Assembly: GCF_016862895.1 (NCBI RefSeq)
Contig: NZ_BONV01000018.1
Location: 62,001-126,000, forward strand
Direction of reading: 5' to 3'
DNA from: Planotetraspora kaengkrachanensis
GTDB lineage: Bacteria > Actinomycetota > Actinomycetes > Streptosporangiales > Streptosporangiaceae
DNA length: 64,000 nucleotides
The position numbers were made by a program, and so were the translations under genes. How positions within the stretch are numbered: position 1 is the stretch's first letter; every line of letters begins with the position of its first letter. Shown piece by piece: positions 39,137 through 49,541 of the stretch. Below the pieces are notes generated by a model. The model was given only the letters and a program-made list of their open reading frames with translations. It had not been told where the DNA came from and did not search any database.

Positions 39137-40420
39137 ATGAACGAGGGGGAGATCCTCCGGCTGGATGAGGACCATGTGTGGCACCCGTACGCGGCCGTGC
39201 CGTCCGCGGTGCCCGTCCATGCCGTCCGCCGCGCGGAGGGCGTGCGACTGACCCTGGCCGATGGTCGGGAGCTCGTCGACGGCATGTCGTCCTGGTGGGC
39301 GGCGATCCACGGGTACAACCACCCCCGGCTCAACGCGGCGGTACGCGATCAGCTCGACGACATGGCCCACGTCATGTTCGGCGGCCTCACCCACGAGCCC
39401 GCCGTCCGGCTGGCCGCGACGCTGGCCGGGATGACGGGCCTCGACCGGGTGTTCCTCGCCGATTCCGGCTCGGTGGCCGTCGAGGTGGCCGTCAAGATGG
39501 CCTTCCAGTACGCGTCGGCCACCGGCCGCACCGGCCGTTCGAAGCTGCTCACCGTCCGCGGCGGCTACCACGGCGACACGTTCGGGGCGATGTCGGTCTG
39601 CGACCCGGTCAACGGCATGCACCATCTCTTCTCCGGCCTGCTGCCGCAGCACGTGTTCGCGCCGATCCCTCCCGGCGAGTACGGCCTCCGCCCGGGACAG
39701 GACACGCACGCCCGGCCCGATCCGGGGTATCTCGGCGAACTGGCGGCCCTTGTCGCGACGCACGCGCACGAACTGGCCGCGATCATCGTCGAGCCGGTCG
39801 TCCAGGGCGCCGGCGGCATGCGTTTCTACGACCCCGCCTATCTCCGCCGGCTTCGTGAGCTCGCCGACGAGCACGACATCCTGCTCATCGCCGACGAGAT
39901 CGCCACCGGCTTCGGCCGGACGGGCGAGATGTTCGGTTGCGACCACGCGGGGATCCGGCCGGACATCATGTGCGTCGGCAAGGCTCTGACCGGCGGTTAC
40001 ATGACGCTGGCAGCGACCCTGTGCACCGAGGAGGTCGCCGAGGGCATCGGCGTCCTGATGCACGGGCCCACCTACATGGGCAACCCGCTCGCGACCGCCG
40101 TGGCGGGCGCCTCACTCGAACTGCTCGCCGAGCGGCCGTGGCGGGAGGAGACCAAGCGCATCGAGGCCGGTCTCCTCGACGGCCTGGCGGAAGCCGTACG
40201 CATGCCCGGTGTGCGGGACGTTCGCGTTCTGGGCGCGATCGGGGTCATCGAGACGGTCGATCCCGTTGATGTCGCGAAAATTCAGGACATCGTGATGAGC
40301 CAGGGTATCTGGCTCAGGCCGTTCGGGCGCCTGATCTACACCATGCCCCCGTACGCCTGCGGGCCCGAGGAGATCGAGATGATCGCCGAGGCCATGGTGG
40401 CCGCCGCCGCGAGCCTGTGA
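39137..40420 (+). CDS. bioA: Adenosylmethionine-8-amino-7-oxononanoate aminotransferase
   Basis: A 427-residue class III aminotransferase that makes 7,8-diaminopelargonate in biotin synthesis, using AdoMet as amino donor. WHPYAAVP at the start, [14 protein letters not shown], the [16 protein letters not shown] region and the PLP-lysine at about residue 282 ([16 protein letters not shown]) are BioA-specific. The ATG follows a G-rich site. bioB, bioD and bioF are not in the window. Confidence 0.95.
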   Translation: MNEGEILRLDEDHVWHPYAAVPSAVPVHAVRRAEGVRLTLADGRELVDGMSSWWAAIHGYNHPRLNAAVRDQLDDMAHVMFGGLTHEPAVRLAATLAGMTGLDRVFLADSGSVAVEVAVKMAFQYASATGRTGRSKLLTVRGGYHGDTFGAMSVCDPVNGMHHLFSGLLPQHVFAPIPPGEYGLRPGQDTHARPDPGYLGELAALVATHAHELAAIIVEPVVQGAGGMRFYDPAYLRRLRELADEHDILLIADEIATGFGRTGEMFGCDHAGIRPDIMCVGKALTGGYMTLAATLCTEEVAEGIGVLMHGPTYMGNPLATAVAGASLELLAERPWREETKRIEAGLLDGLAEAVRMPGVRDVRVLGAIGVIETVDPVDVAKIQDIVMSQGIWLRPFGRLIYTMPPYACGPEEIEMIAEAMVAAAASL

Positions 40421-40530
40421 CGCCGTGAGGCCGCGCGCCTGTGACACCCCGACCCACTGACGGCCTGACTCTGTGACCGCGGCCCCCGTGACGCCGCGAG
40501 CGATGCCGCGAACGCACGGGAGCCGGCGAG

Positions 40531-41832
40531 TCAGTCTGTGGCGACGGCGGGCTCGCGGCCGGCGCCCGTGCCGGAGACGGTGATCCGGTAGATCAGGGCG
40601 CCCACCAGATACCCGAGACCGATGACGATCAGCACGACGAACGACTTGCCGTTCGCCGGGAGGAGCAGCGCGGCGATCCCGGCGCCGAGCACGGTCATGC
40701 CGTTGAAGAGCATGTCGTAGATCGAGAAGACCCGGCCCAGGTAGACCTCGCCGATCTCGCGCTGGACCACGGTGTCGGCGCAGATCTTCACACTCTGCCC
40801 GGCCACGCCGAGCACGAACGCGGCGATGTTGAGGCCCACCTCGCTGAAGGTGGAGCACAGCAGGAATCCCAGTACGCCGCAGGTGACGAGCATCAAGGGA
40901 ATCCACGTCTCGATGCGGTACCGCTGGGTGGCCCAGGGCGTGATCGGCACGGCGAAGAAGAAGCCGGCGCCCGACGAGGCCAGCACGATCGTGATGCCGC
41001 GCAGCGCCACGTCGGGATCGGTGGTGAAGTAATAGCGGTACAGCATGACCACCATCGCGGTCAGCATGCCGTACAGCAGGCGGTGGGTGGCCATGCCGCC
41101 GAGAGCGGCGGCCGCTCCCTTCCGGTGCGCGATGTGCCGCGCGCCGTCGACGAGCCCGCTGACGACGTTCCGTACGGCCTCGCGCACCTGGGGGAGTGAG
41201 GGGTCGTAGGTGGGACCGAGCAGGGACCTGCTCATCGTCCGCGCGATCAGCGCGCTCAGGCCGAAGATGACCCCCGAGGTCACCAGCAGGAGAGCCGTGC
41301 CGCCGGTGCCGGCGCCGAACAGCACTCGCAGCACGAATCCGGCACCCGCGCCGACGAAGGTCACGACGGTGCCGGACGTGGGGGTGACCGCGTTGGCCGT
41401 CACGAGCCGTTCCTTGGAGACCACGTGGGGGAGGGCGGCGCTGAGGGCCGAGAGGAAGAAGCGGTTCACGCCGAGCACACCGAGAGCCGCGGCGTAGAAG
41501 ACCACGTCGGACGCCCCGCCGGCCACGAGGGCGGCCGCCACGATGAGCAGGCTCCCGCGCACGATCGGCGCGATGACCAGGATCTGCCGCCTCGACCAGC
41601 GGTCGATGAGCACCCCGACGAAGGGCCCGAGAACGCTGTACGGCAACAGCAGCACGGCGAATCCCGCGGCGATCTCGGCTGCGGTGGCCTGCCGCTCGGG
41701 ACTGAAGAAGGCGTAGCCCCCGACCGTGAACTGGAAGATCCCGTCTGAGAACTGGGAGACCAGGCGGGTGCCGAAAAGACGGCGGAAGTTCTGGCCCTGC
41801 AAAACCACGCGCAGGTCGGAGACAAATGACAC
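40531..41832 (-). CDS. MFS transporter
   Basis: A 433-residue major-facilitator protein with about 12 membrane helices. It starts FRRLFGTRLVSQFSDGIFQF, and the loop between helices 2 and 3 reads GVLIDRWSRRQILV, the MFS signature. Actinomycete homologs near idi/bioA are annotated as general exporters; the substrate is unknown. GTG 41832 is the start. It is convergent with bioA and divergent from idi. Confidence 0.85.
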   Translation of the reverse strand: MSFVSDLRVVLQGQNFRRLFGTRLVSQFSDGIFQFTVGGYAFFSPERQATAAEIAAGFAVLLLPYSVLGPFVGVLIDRWSRRQILVIAPIVRGSLLIVAAALVAGGASDVVFYAAALGVLGVNRFFLSALSAALPHVVSKERLVTANAVTPTSGTVVTFVGAGAGFVLRVLFGAGTGGTALLLVTSGVIFGLSALIARTMSRSLLGPTYDPSLPQVREAVRNVVSGLVDGARHIAHRKGAAAALGGMATHRLLYGMLTAMVVMLYRYYFTTDPDVALRGITIVLASSGAGFFFAVPITPWATQRYRIETWIPLMLVTCGVLGFLLCSTFSEVGLNIAAFVLGVAGQSVKICADTVVQREIGEVYLGRVFSIYDMLFNGMTVLGAGIAALLLPANGKSFVVLIVIGLGYLVGALIYRITVSGTGAGREPAVATD

Positions 41833-41941
41833 GGCGACAGCCTACGCGGGTAGATCAGTCACGCCATCAGGGTCATCCCTGACCGGCTCCCGATCGCGCG
41901 TCGGCCTGCCGGAACGCACATGATCACGTACTCTCTGTTTC

Positions 41942-42523
41942 GTGACCTATGACGAACACGTCGTGCTGGTCGATGGCGAGGGAAACCAGATCGGCACAGC
42001 TCCCAAGTCCACGGTTCACGGCGTCGCGACACCTCTGCATCTCGCGTTCTCGAGTTATGTCTTCGACAGACAGGCCCGTGTGCTGCTGTCCAGGCGGGCG
42101 GATCACAAGATCACCTGGCCTGGCGAGTGGACCAACAGTTGCTGCGGCCACCCGTTGCCCGGTGAGGCGTTGGAGTCCGCGGTGATCCGCAGGCTCGACT
42201 TCGAGCTCGGGCTGCACGTCGACTCGATCGATCTGCTGCTGCCCCGCTTCTCCTACCAGGCCGTCATGGGCAACGGGATCATGGAACACGAGCTCTGCCC
42301 GGTCTACCGGGTGATCGTGTCCGCCGACGCCGTGCCGAACGCCGAGGAGGTCGGGGCGATCCGGTGGGTTCCGTGGAAGGAGTTCGCCGACGAGGTGCTC
42401 AGCGGGGAGACGCCGATCTCTCCCTGGGCGCGGGAACAGGTGCCGCTCCTCGTCGCACTCGGCCCGGATCCGCTCAACTGGCCCACAGCCGACCCGGAGA
42501 ACCTGCCGCCCGCGGCCCGCTGA
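41942..42523 (+). CDS. idi: Isopentenyl-diphosphate delta-isomerase, type I
   Basis: A 193-residue Nudix-fold isomerase interconverting IPP and DMAPP. TWPGEWTNSCCGHP holds the catalytic Cys (Cys68), and GIMEHELCPVY the metal-binding and catalytic Glu residues. The GTG at 41942 has no ribosome-binding site, but TACTCT (41929-41934) is a -10 candidate that would make the mRNA leaderless. It supplies precursors for polyprenyl carriers or isoprenoids. Confidence 0.95.
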   Translation: MTYDEHVVLVDGEGNQIGTAPKSTVHGVATPLHLAFSSYVFDRQARVLLSRRADHKITWPGEWTNSCCGHPLPGEALESAVIRRLDFELGLHVDSIDLLLPRFSYQAVMGNGIMEHELCPVYRVIVSADAVPNAEEVGAIRWVPWKEFADEVLSGETPISPWAREQVPLLVALGPDPLNWPTADPENLPPAAR

Positions 42524-42601
42524 CGCCCGCACGCTGAGAAACATGCCCGCTGAAAAGGCGTTCGTCCGCTGAGAAGGCGCCCGACCACTTCGCCTGTACG
42601 G

Positions 42602-42639
42602 CAAGATGCCCCGGCTCGCCGTTGAGCCGGGGCATCTTG
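42602..42639. terminator. Bidirectional terminator hairpin between idi and ino1
   Basis: CAAGATGCCCCGGCTC and GAGCCGGGGCATCTTG form a perfect 16-bp stem with the loop GCCGTT, between convergent genes. There is no long T-run, but the stem itself is very strong. Confidence 0.85.
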
Positions 42640-42661
42640 TGATCAGGAGAGCCGCGTGTCT

Positions 42662-43741
42662 CTACCGCTCCACCTGGCCGCGGATGAACTGCTCGACGGC
42701 CTCACGGGCAGCGTCGTCGGAGTACTGCTCCGGCGGCGACTTCATGAAGTAGGAGGACGGCGACAGCAGCGGGCCGCCGATCCCGCGGTCCAGGGCGATC
42801 TTCGCCGCGCGCACCGCGTCGATGATGATGCCGGCGGAGTTGGGCGAGTCCCAGACCTCGAGCTTGTACTCCAGGTTGAGCGGGGTGTCGCCGAAGGACC
42901 GGCCCTCCAGGCGGACGTAGGCCCACTTGCGGTCGTCGAGCCACGGCACGTGGTCGGACGGGCCGATGTGGACGTCGGCCTTGGCCATCTCGTGCGGGAT
43001 CTGCGAGGTGACGGACTGCGTCTTGGAGATCTTCTTGGACTGGAGGCGCTTGCGCTCCAGCATGTTCATGAAGTCCATGTTGCCGCCGAAGTTGAGCTGG
43101 TAGGTGCGCAGCAGCTCGACGCCGCGGTCCTCGAACAACTTGGCCAGCACGCGGTGGGTGATGGTGGCGCCCACCTGGGACTTGATGTCGTCGCCCACGA
43201 TCGGGACGCCGGCCTCGGTGAACTTCGCGGCCCACTCGGGGTCGGATGCGATGAACACGGGGAGTGCGTTGACGAAGGCCACGCGGGCGTCGATGGCGCA
43301 CTGCGCGTAGAAGCGGTCGGCCTCCTCGGAACCCACGGGCAGGTAGGAGACGAGCACGTCGACCTGGGCGTCCTTGAGGGCCTGGACGACGTCGACCGGC
43401 TTCTCGTCGGACTCCTCGATGATCTCGCGGTAGTACTCGCCGAGACCGTCGAACGTGGGCCCGCGCTGCACGGTCACACCGAGCGGCGGCACATCGGTGA
43501 TCTTGATCGTGTTGTTCTCGGAGGCGACGATGGCCTCGGAGAGGTCGCGACCGACCTTCTTCGCGTCCACGTCGAAGGCCGCCACGAACTCGACGTCTCC
43601 CACGTGGTAGTCGCCGAACCGCACGTGCATCAGGCCCGGCACACGGGTGCTCGGATCTGCGTCCCTGTAGTAGTGAACACCTTGGACGAGCGACGCGGCG
43701 CAGTTACCCACACCAACGATGGCTACGCGCACCGAACCCAT
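42662..43741 (-). CDS. ino1: Myo-inositol-1-phosphate synthase
   Basis: A 359-residue NAD-dependent synthase converting glucose 6-phosphate to inositol 1-phosphate, for phosphatidylinositol and mycothiol. It starts [18 protein letters not shown] (NAD-binding) and contains [27 protein letters not shown] and [19 protein letters not shown] 43741 has AAGGAG upstream. It lies 25 bases downstream of the padR-like gene on the same strand, as in M. tuberculosis Rv0046c-Rv0047c. Confidence 0.96.
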   Translation of the reverse strand: MGSVRVAIVGVGNCAASLVQGVHYYRDADPSTRVPGLMHVRFGDYHVGDVEFVAAFDVDAKKVGRDLSEAIVASENNTIKITDVPPLGVTVQRGPTFDGLGEYYREIIEESDEKPVDVVQALKDAQVDVLVSYLPVGSEEADRFYAQCAIDARVAFVNALPVFIASDPEWAAKFTEAGVPIVGDDIKSQVGATITHRVLAKLFEDRGVELLRTYQLNFGGNMDFMNMLERKRLQSKKISKTQSVTSQIPHEMAKADVHIGPSDHVPWLDDRKWAYVRLEGRSFGDTPLNLEYKLEVWDSPNSAGIIIDAVRAAKIALDRGIGGPLLSPSSYFMKSPPEQYSDDAAREAVEQFIRGQVER

Positions 43742-43766
43742 CGCACCTGCTCCTTTACCTTTTGTC

Positions 43767-44423
43767 TTACTTATCTGATTCGGGCCTTTCGGCCCTCTCT
43801 GAGGCTTCCTGTAGCGCCTGTTGCTGATCGGAATCGGCGGCGCCCTCCTCTTCGGCACGCGGGGTCGCGGTGCTTCGCCGTTCTGAATCGATCAGCTCGT
43901 TCAGCCAGCGGACCTCGCGCTCGACCGACTCCAGCCCATGGCGCTGAAGTTCGAGGGTGTAACTGTCCAGCCGTTCCCTGGTCCGGGCGAGAGCCGTACG
44001 GACACCCTCAAGGCGCTCCTCCAGGCGGCTGCGGCGGCCCTCGAGGATGCGAAGTCGCACCTCCGCCTCTGTGTGGCGGAAGAACGCGAAGTGGATGCCG
44101 AAGCTCTCGTCCTCCCAGGCGGAGGGGCCCGCCTGGGTCAACAGCTCCTGAAGTCGTTCCTTGCCTTCGGCGGTCAGCTTGTAGACGATCTTCGATCTGC
44201 GGCCGAGAACCGTCTCCGCCGGCGGCTCCTCCTCGACGATGAGCCCGTCGTTGAGCAGTCCGCGCAGGCAGGGGTACAGCGATCCGTACGAGAAGGCGCG
44301 GAACATCCCGAGCAGGGTGTTGAGCCGTTTGCGCAGCTCGTACCCGTGCAGGGGAGTTTCGTGCAGTGATCCCAGGACGGCGAGCTCCAGCACACCTCCA
44401 CGAGAGCCCGTCACTGGATCCAC
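43767..44423 (-). CDS. PadR-family transcriptional regulator
   Basis: A 218-residue PadR-like repressor. The winged helix is [23 protein letters not shown], then [18 protein letters not shown] and [20 protein letters not shown] long coiled-coil C-terminal region (residues about 115-185) serves dimerisation, and the tail is acidic. A palindrome upstream (44439-44459) of the PadR type suggests autoregulation. It precedes ino1 and probably controls it. Confidence 0.9.
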   Translation of the reverse strand: MDPVTGSRGGVLELAVLGSLHETPLHGYELRKRLNTLLGMFRAFSYGSLYPCLRGLLNDGLIVEEEPPAETVLGRRSKIVYKLTAEGKERLQELLTQAGPSAWEDESFGIHFAFFRHTEAEVRLRILEGRRSRLEERLEGVRTALARTRERLDSYTLELQRHGLESVEREVRWLNELIDSERRSTATPRAEEEGAADSDQQQALQEASERAERPESDK

Positions 44424-44438
44424 CCCCTGTGTCCGACC

Positions 44439-44459
44439 GATGTATCGAACCGATACATC
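44439..44459. promoter_or_regulatory. PadR-type operator
   Basis: GATGTATCG and CGATACATC are perfect 9-base arms around AAC, in the ATGTAT/ATACAT pattern of PadR operators, 16 bases upstream of the padR-like start. Confidence 0.8.
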
Positions 44460-44540
44460 CGCAGGATACGTCGGCGCGTCATATCACGCAACGGATGAAT
44501 GGTTGGGCAAGCTTCAGCAAACAGTCGTAATCTGGGTCAC

Positions 44541-44924
44541 ATGTGGTCACAGCGGGCGGTCGTGGACTACGGCCTCGCACGGCGGGCGACGATTCAGTCG
44601 ATCCGCTCCGGCCACATGGAGGCACGGGACGTCTGCGACGCCCATCCCTATCTGCTGCGCGCCGCGCGGTTCCACGGAGAGCCGACGGAACGTGTCTGCC
44701 CCATCTGCGAGCACCGGAAAGTGACCAACGTCACTTACGTTTACGGGGACGAATTAGGACGCCTGGCCGGACGCGTCAAGGCGACGGCAGATCTTGCCGA
44801 TATGGCCCAGGAATACGGGGAATTCCGGGTCTACGTGGTCGAGGTCTGTCAAGGTTGTTCTTGGAACCATCTGGCGGTCTCGTTCGTGCTCGGTACAGGC
44901 GATCCCCCGGGCCCATGCCTATAA
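44541..44924 (+). CDS. DUF5318 family protein
   Basis: A 127-residue protein starting MWSQRAVVDYGLARRATIQS with a CPICEHRK and a later CQGC motif, which could form a zinc ribbon. It matches DUF5318 (Rv0049), which always stands before ponA in actinobacteria. No ribosome-binding site is obvious, so the message may be leaderless. Function unknown; conservation with ponA hints at an envelope or division link. Confidence 0.82.
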   Translation: MWSQRAVVDYGLARRATIQSIRSGHMEARDVCDAHPYLLRAARFHGEPTERVCPICEHRKVTNVTYVYGDELGRLAGRVKATADLADMAQEYGEFRVYVVEVCQGCSWNHLAVSFVLGTGDPPGPCL

Positions 44925-45005
44925 GGGCGACTTTCAGCTCCAAGAGGTACGCTCACCGGCCTGTCGACCCGATGTCGGCGATTCCCCCAAACTTAACGAG
45001 GACGC

Positions 45006-47981
45006 GTGACTTACAGCAGCTACGGCCAAGAGGAACCTTCGGGCTCCGGCGGATCGCCCCGCCCTGGGCGTCGCCGCCGTTCGCCCGGCCAGTACGGGGA
45101 CAACCGTGACACGGCCCGCGGTGCGCAGCCCCAGCCAGGGCCAGGCCGACCCAATGCCCCACAGCAGCCGCCTCCCGCGGCTCCACGGCCGGCGCGGCCC
45201 AGTGCCCCGGCCGATCCTCGCCGCAGCCAGGCCGCGTTCGAGGACACGGCCTCGATGGGAGCGATGCAGCCGCCGTCCGGCGGCCGCCGCCCCGACCAGC
45301 GCCAGCCCGGCCCCGGCCGTGACCCGCGACAGGCCGCGGGCCCTGGTGGCCCTCGCGGCGGCGCGCCCGGCGCTCCCGCAGGCCCTGGCGTTCCCGCCGG
45401 TCCCGGTGGCGCGATGGTCCCCGCAGGGCCCGGAAGGCCCGGACGCCCCGGTGGTCCGGGAGTCCCCGGCGGCGAACGCACCCAGGCCATGGCGGCGGAC
45501 GCCCCCGGCATGCGCAGAGGGCCGGACGGCGAAGGAACTCAGGCGATGTCGGCAGGAGGCCGCCGCAGAGCGGGCGGGCCTGGCAGGCGTCGCATCGGTC
45601 CCGGAGGCCCTGGTGGCCCCGACGGTCCTGGCGGCCCCGGTGGCCGCGGCCCCCGCGACCCGTTCGACGACGATGACGACGACAAGCCGCGCAACTGGAA
45701 GCGGTTCATCCCCAACTGGAAGATCGTCGTAGCCGGCTTCACGATCCTGGCCGCCGGCGTCTTCGGCATGATCGCGGTCGCCTACGCGAACACCCCGCTG
45801 CCCACGGGCACGCAGGAGCAGGCGATCGCGCAGGGCAGCAGCATCTACTATTCCGACAACAAGACGCTGATCGCCCGCGTGGGCACCGCCCGCGAGGTCA
45901 TAACACTCAAAGACGTGCCGCAGCACGTCCAGGACGCGGTCGTCTCGATCGAGAACAAGACGTTCTGGCAGGACTCCGGAATCTCCGTCCCCGGAATGGC
46001 GCGGTCGGTCTGGATGACGGCGACGGGCCAGCAGTTGCAGGGCGCGTCCACGATCACCCAGCAGATGGCCCGTAACTACTACGACGGCCTCAGCCAGGAC
46101 GTGTCGATCAAGCGCAAGCTCAAGGAAATCTTCGTCGCGGTCAAGCTCAACAAGTCGATGGACAAGGACAAGATCCTTGAGCAGTACCTCAACACGGTGC
46201 CCTTCGGCCGCGCCTACGGCATCCAGGCGGCCGCCAAGGCCTACTTCAAGAAGACCGCCAAGCAACTGACCCCGGCGGAGGGCGCCTATCTGGCCGCCCG
46301 CATCCAGACGCCCGCCCTCGACGCCGACTCACCCCAACTCCAGAGTCGGTTCAAGGACGTCATCAACGCCATGGCGGCCTACGCGCCCGACAAGTACGGC
46401 AACCTTCCGGCGACTGCGAAGTTCCCCAAGGCGATCAAGGCGGAGACCAGCGAGGACTACAGCGGCTCCAAGGGCTACATGATCATCCAGGTGCTCCAGG
46501 AACTGAAGCAGCGGGGGATCACGCCAGACCAGGTGCGGAGCCAGGGCTACAGGATCGTCTCGACGTTCGACAGGAAGCTCATGTCGGCGGCGAGGAAGGC
46601 GGTCGTGAACCAGACCAAGCACATGGACAATGACTTCCATGCCGGGCTGGCGGCGGTCGACCCCAAGACCGGGCGCGTCGTCGCCTTCTACGGCGGCGAC
46701 GACTACGAGAACGACCCGTGGAACGAGCCGTTCGACTCCCGGAAGCAGGCGGCCTCGGCCTTCAAGCCCTACGTCCTGGCGGCGTGGCTCGACGCCGGAT
46801 ACAGCCTCAACAGCTGGGTGCCCGGCAAGGAGACGGTGCCGAAGGAGCTTCCCGGCACCACGAAGATCTCGAACGCCGAGACCATGCCGAGTTCGATCTC
46901 CGTCACGGACGCCACCTCTCACTCGATCAACACGGCCTTCGCCTCGATGGCCTTCAAGTTGCCCGGTCAGCTCGGCGACCTCAGGTCGCTGGCCGAGCAG
47001 GCGGGCATCAGCAAGGAGGCCATCGACGAGGACGCGGAGGGCGTCAACGGCGAGCACGGTCACGGCTACCAGCTCGCCATCGGCAGCGTCGGCGTCACGC
47101 CGGTGGAGCAGGCCGCGGGTTACTCGATCTTCGCCAACGCGGGCAAGCACGCCGACTACCACGTCGTGAAGTCCATCACCCTGGGCAAGCTGACCGTGCT
47201 GCCCGAGTTGAAGACGACACGGCAGGTCATCTCCCCCGAGGCCGCGGCCGACGCCACGTCTGCGATGGAGGAGGTCCTCAAGAACGGTACGGCCGCGGGC
47301 AAGGGCATCGGCCGTCCGGCCGCCGGCAAGACGGGTACGAACAACGACGAGAAGGAAGCCTGGTTCGTCGGCTACACCCCGCAGATCGTCACGGCGGTCG
47401 GGATGTACCGCGAGGAGTGCCGGACGAAGAAGGGCAAGGTCATTCAGCCGAAGTACTCGAACTGCCCTGAGGACGACGGCAAGAAGAACAGCAAGTACGG
47501 TCCGGACAACAAGTACAGCAGGCCGTACGAGGTGTCGCTGGGCTTCGAGGGTGCCGGTCCGCCCACCGACATCTGGCGCGCCTTCATGACGGCGGCGCTG
47601 CAGAACAAGCCGGTCGAGCAGTTCCCGCAGAAGGCCGGCATCGGCTCGCCTGAGGACATCGTGCCCAGCCCGCCGCCCCCGCCGCCGCCGGACGACCACC
47701 AGGGCCAGGACTGCAAGCCGTGGGACAACAAGCCCCAGTGCCAGGGTCAGGGTGGCAACCAGGGCCAGCAGTGCCAGCCGAACGACAACAGGCCGGAGTG
47801 CCAGGGTCAGGGTGGCAACCAGCAGCAGTGCCAGCCGAACGACAACCGCCCGCAGTGCCAGGGGCAGGTGCCGACCGACCCGAACCAGCCGACTGACCCG
47901 AACCAGCCGACTGACCCGAACCAGCCGAACAATCCTGTGACGACCCAGTCAGAGGCCGTCCGGCGGTTCACAGGTCGATGA
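45006..47981 (+). CDS. ponA: Class A penicillin-binding protein (bifunctional PBP1)
   Basis: A 991-residue glycosyltransferase/transpeptidase. Residues 1-230 are a Pro/Gly/Arg-rich cytoplasmic tail. A membrane helix lies near 238-262. The GT51 domain holds the catalytic Glu at about 316 in SIENKTFWQDSGI; the family usually has Asp after this Glu and His where Asp is seen here. The transpeptidase has SxxK Ser584 (SAFK), SxN Ser640-Ile-Asn642 and KTG at 775. The C-terminal tail (residues about 880-990) is Pro-rich, then carries Cys/Gln/Asn repeats (CQPNDNRP, CQGQGGNQ) and a triple TDPNQP. GTG 45006 has GAGGA upstream. Confidence 0.96.
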   Translation: MTYSSYGQEEPSGSGGSPRPGRRRRSPGQYGDNRDTARGAQPQPGPGRPNAPQQPPPAAPRPARPSAPADPRRSQAAFEDTASMGAMQPPSGGRRPDQRQPGPGRDPRQAAGPGGPRGGAPGAPAGPGVPAGPGGAMVPAGPGRPGRPGGPGVPGGERTQAMAADAPGMRRGPDGEGTQAMSAGGRRRAGGPGRRRIGPGGPGGPDGPGGPGGRGPRDPFDDDDDDKPRNWKRFIPNWKIVVAGFTILAAGVFGMIAVAYANTPLPTGTQEQAIAQGSSIYYSDNKTLIARVGTAREVITLKDVPQHVQDAVVSIENKTFWQDSGISVPGMARSVWMTATGQQLQGASTITQQMARNYYDGLSQDVSIKRKLKEIFVAVKLNKSMDKDKILEQYLNTVPFGRAYGIQAAAKAYFKKTAKQLTPAEGAYLAARIQTPALDADSPQLQSRFKDVINAMAAYAPDKYGNLPATAKFPKAIKAETSEDYSGSKGYMIIQVLQELKQRGITPDQVRSQGYRIVSTFDRKLMSAARKAVVNQTKHMDNDFHAGLAAVDPKTGRVVAFYGGDDYENDPWNEPFDSRKQAASAFKPYVLAAWLDAGYSLNSWVPGKETVPKELPGTTKISNAETMPSSISVTDATSHSINTAFASMAFKLPGQLGDLRSLAEQAGISKEAIDEDAEGVNGEHGHGYQLAIGSVGVTPVEQAAGYSIFANAGKHADYHVVKSITLGKLTVLPELKTTRQVISPEAAADATSAMEEVLKNGTAAGKGIGRPAAGKTGTNNDEKEAWFVGYTPQIVTAVGMYREECRTKKGKVIQPKYSNCPEDDGKKNSKYGPDNKYSRPYEVSLGFEGAGPPTDIWRAFMTAALQNKPVEQFPQKAGIGSPEDIVPSPPPPPPPDDHQGQDCKPWDNKPQCQGQGGNQGQQCQPNDNRPECQGQGGNQQQCQPNDNRPQCQGQVPTDPNQPTDPNQPTDPNQPNNPVTTQSEAVRRFTGR

Positions 47982-48128
47982 CCTCAGGCGCCGGGACCGG
48001 ATGAAGTCGGTCCCGGCGCCGCGGCGTCTGTCAGAGCGGCTCCGAGTGCGCCGCCCTATGGCGCCGACGCGGAAATCTTGTGCCGGTGGTGTCGCGGACC
48101 TCGTGCGTTGAGTGATGCAATACCCACC

Positions 48129-49526
48129 ATGACTACCCCGACCGCGAACGCTTCCAGCCCCGTGCCGGGGGTCGCCCAGCGGGCAGTGCCGTACCTGCCG
48201 CTGGGGCTCATCGCGGGCCTCGGCGCCGTGCTCGCCTTCCTGTGGAAGTCCCCCTGCCGGTTCGGGGGCGCCTGGAACACCGGGGTCGGCCAGTACACCA
48301 ACTTCTGCTACACGGACATCTATCCGCTCTGGTGGGCCGAGCACCTCAACGAGGGGAAGATCCCCTACGTCGACTATCCGGTCGAGTACCCGGTCGGCAT
48401 CGGCGGGATCATGGAGCTGGCCCGGCGCCTCGCGCACGGCGACGGCCTGGCGTTCTACGACATCACCGTCGTCCTCATGGGCATCTCACTGGTCGTCGGC
48501 GTCCTGATCATGGCCGCGCTGGCCGGGCCGGCCCGCCGGTGGGACGCGCTGTGGTACGCCATCGGCCCCGCGGTCATCCTCTGCGCCTACATCAACTGGG
48601 ACCTGGCCGCCGGCGCGCTCGCTCTCGGAGGTCTTCTGGCCTGGGCCCGGGAGAGGCAGTACCTCGCGGGAGTGCTGCTCGCCCTGGCAGTCGCCACCAA
48701 GTTCTACCCGTTGATGTTCTTCGGAGCGCTGTTCCTGCTCACGGTCAGGACGGCCAAGTGGATCCCGTTCCTGAAGACGGCCGGGGCCGCGGCGGGCACG
48801 TGGCTGCTCGTCAACGTGCCCATCATGCTGATCAGCTTCGACGGCTGGAAGCGGTTCTACTCGTTCAGCAGCGAACGCGGCGCCGACTGGGGCGGCCTGT
48901 GGTTCTTCTTCCAGCACAAGGACTGGGGCGTCCTCGCGGATCCGGATCTGCTGAACAGGATGGCGGTGGGCGCGCTGGCCCTGCTCCTGCTCGGGGTGGC
49001 CGCGCTCGCGCTCTTCGCGCCGCGCAGGCCCCGGCTGATGCAGCTGTGCTTCCTCGCGCTCGCCGCTTTCATGATCACCAACAAGGTCTGGTCGCCGCAG
49101 TACGTGTTGTGGCTGGTGCCGTTCGCGGTGCTGGCCAGGCCCAAGTGGGGTGCGCTGGCTGCCTGGCAGATCGCCGAGTGCTGGTACTTCTTCTCGATCT
49201 GGCTCTATCTCGTCTCCCAGGACCCCGAGCATGCGAACCTCGGCATCGGGGACACTCCGTACTTCCTGTCGATGTGGGCGAGGGCGCTCACGATCGCCGT
49301 GCTGATGGCCCTGGTGGTCAGGGACGTTCTGCGGCCGGAGTCGGACGTCGTCCGCAGGGACGGGGCGGACGACCCGTCCGGTGGGGTCTACGACGGCACT
49401 CCCGATCGTTTCGTCCTGCCTGCGCGGCTCGTGACCTCGTCCGTACGGCCGGCCGCGTCGGCATGGGCGCCGCGTGTGGATCGGAGCGCGGCCCCGGGAG
49501 AGAGCGGGGCTGCGCACCCTCTGTAG
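48129..49526 (+). CDS. GT87/DUF2029-like polyprenyl-phosphate mannosyltransferase
   Basis: A 465-residue membrane protein with about 10-12 helices, matching the DUF2029/GT-C family (Rv0051) that follows ponA. NFCYTDIYPLWWAEHLNEGK holds the acidic residue of the first extracytoplasmic loop used by GT-C enzymes, and YVDYPVEYPVGIGG follows. ATG 48129 (MTTPTANAS) is the likely start; no ribosome-binding site is clear. Family members transfer mannose from a polyprenol donor outside the membrane. Confidence 0.82.
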   Translation: MTTPTANASSPVPGVAQRAVPYLPLGLIAGLGAVLAFLWKSPCRFGGAWNTGVGQYTNFCYTDIYPLWWAEHLNEGKIPYVDYPVEYPVGIGGIMELARRLAHGDGLAFYDITVVLMGISLVVGVLIMAALAGPARRWDALWYAIGPAVILCAYINWDLAAGALALGGLLAWARERQYLAGVLLALAVATKFYPLMFFGALFLLTVRTAKWIPFLKTAGAAAGTWLLVNVPIMLISFDGWKRFYSFSSERGADWGGLWFFFQHKDWGVLADPDLLNRMAVGALALLLLGVAALALFAPRRPRLMQLCFLALAAFMITNKVWSPQYVLWLVPFAVLARPKWGALAAWQIAECWYFFSIWLYLVSQDPEHANLGIGDTPYFLSMWARALTIAVLMALVVRDVLRPESDVVRRDGADDPSGGVYDGTPDRFVLPARLVTSSVRPAASAWAPRVDRSAAPGESGAAHPL

Positions 49527-49541
49527 CCTTTCGATTACCGA

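Noticed and set aside
42524-42601. CGCTGAGAA-like direct repeats after idi
   Set aside because: Two or three loose copies with irregular spacing; too little to call a repeat element.
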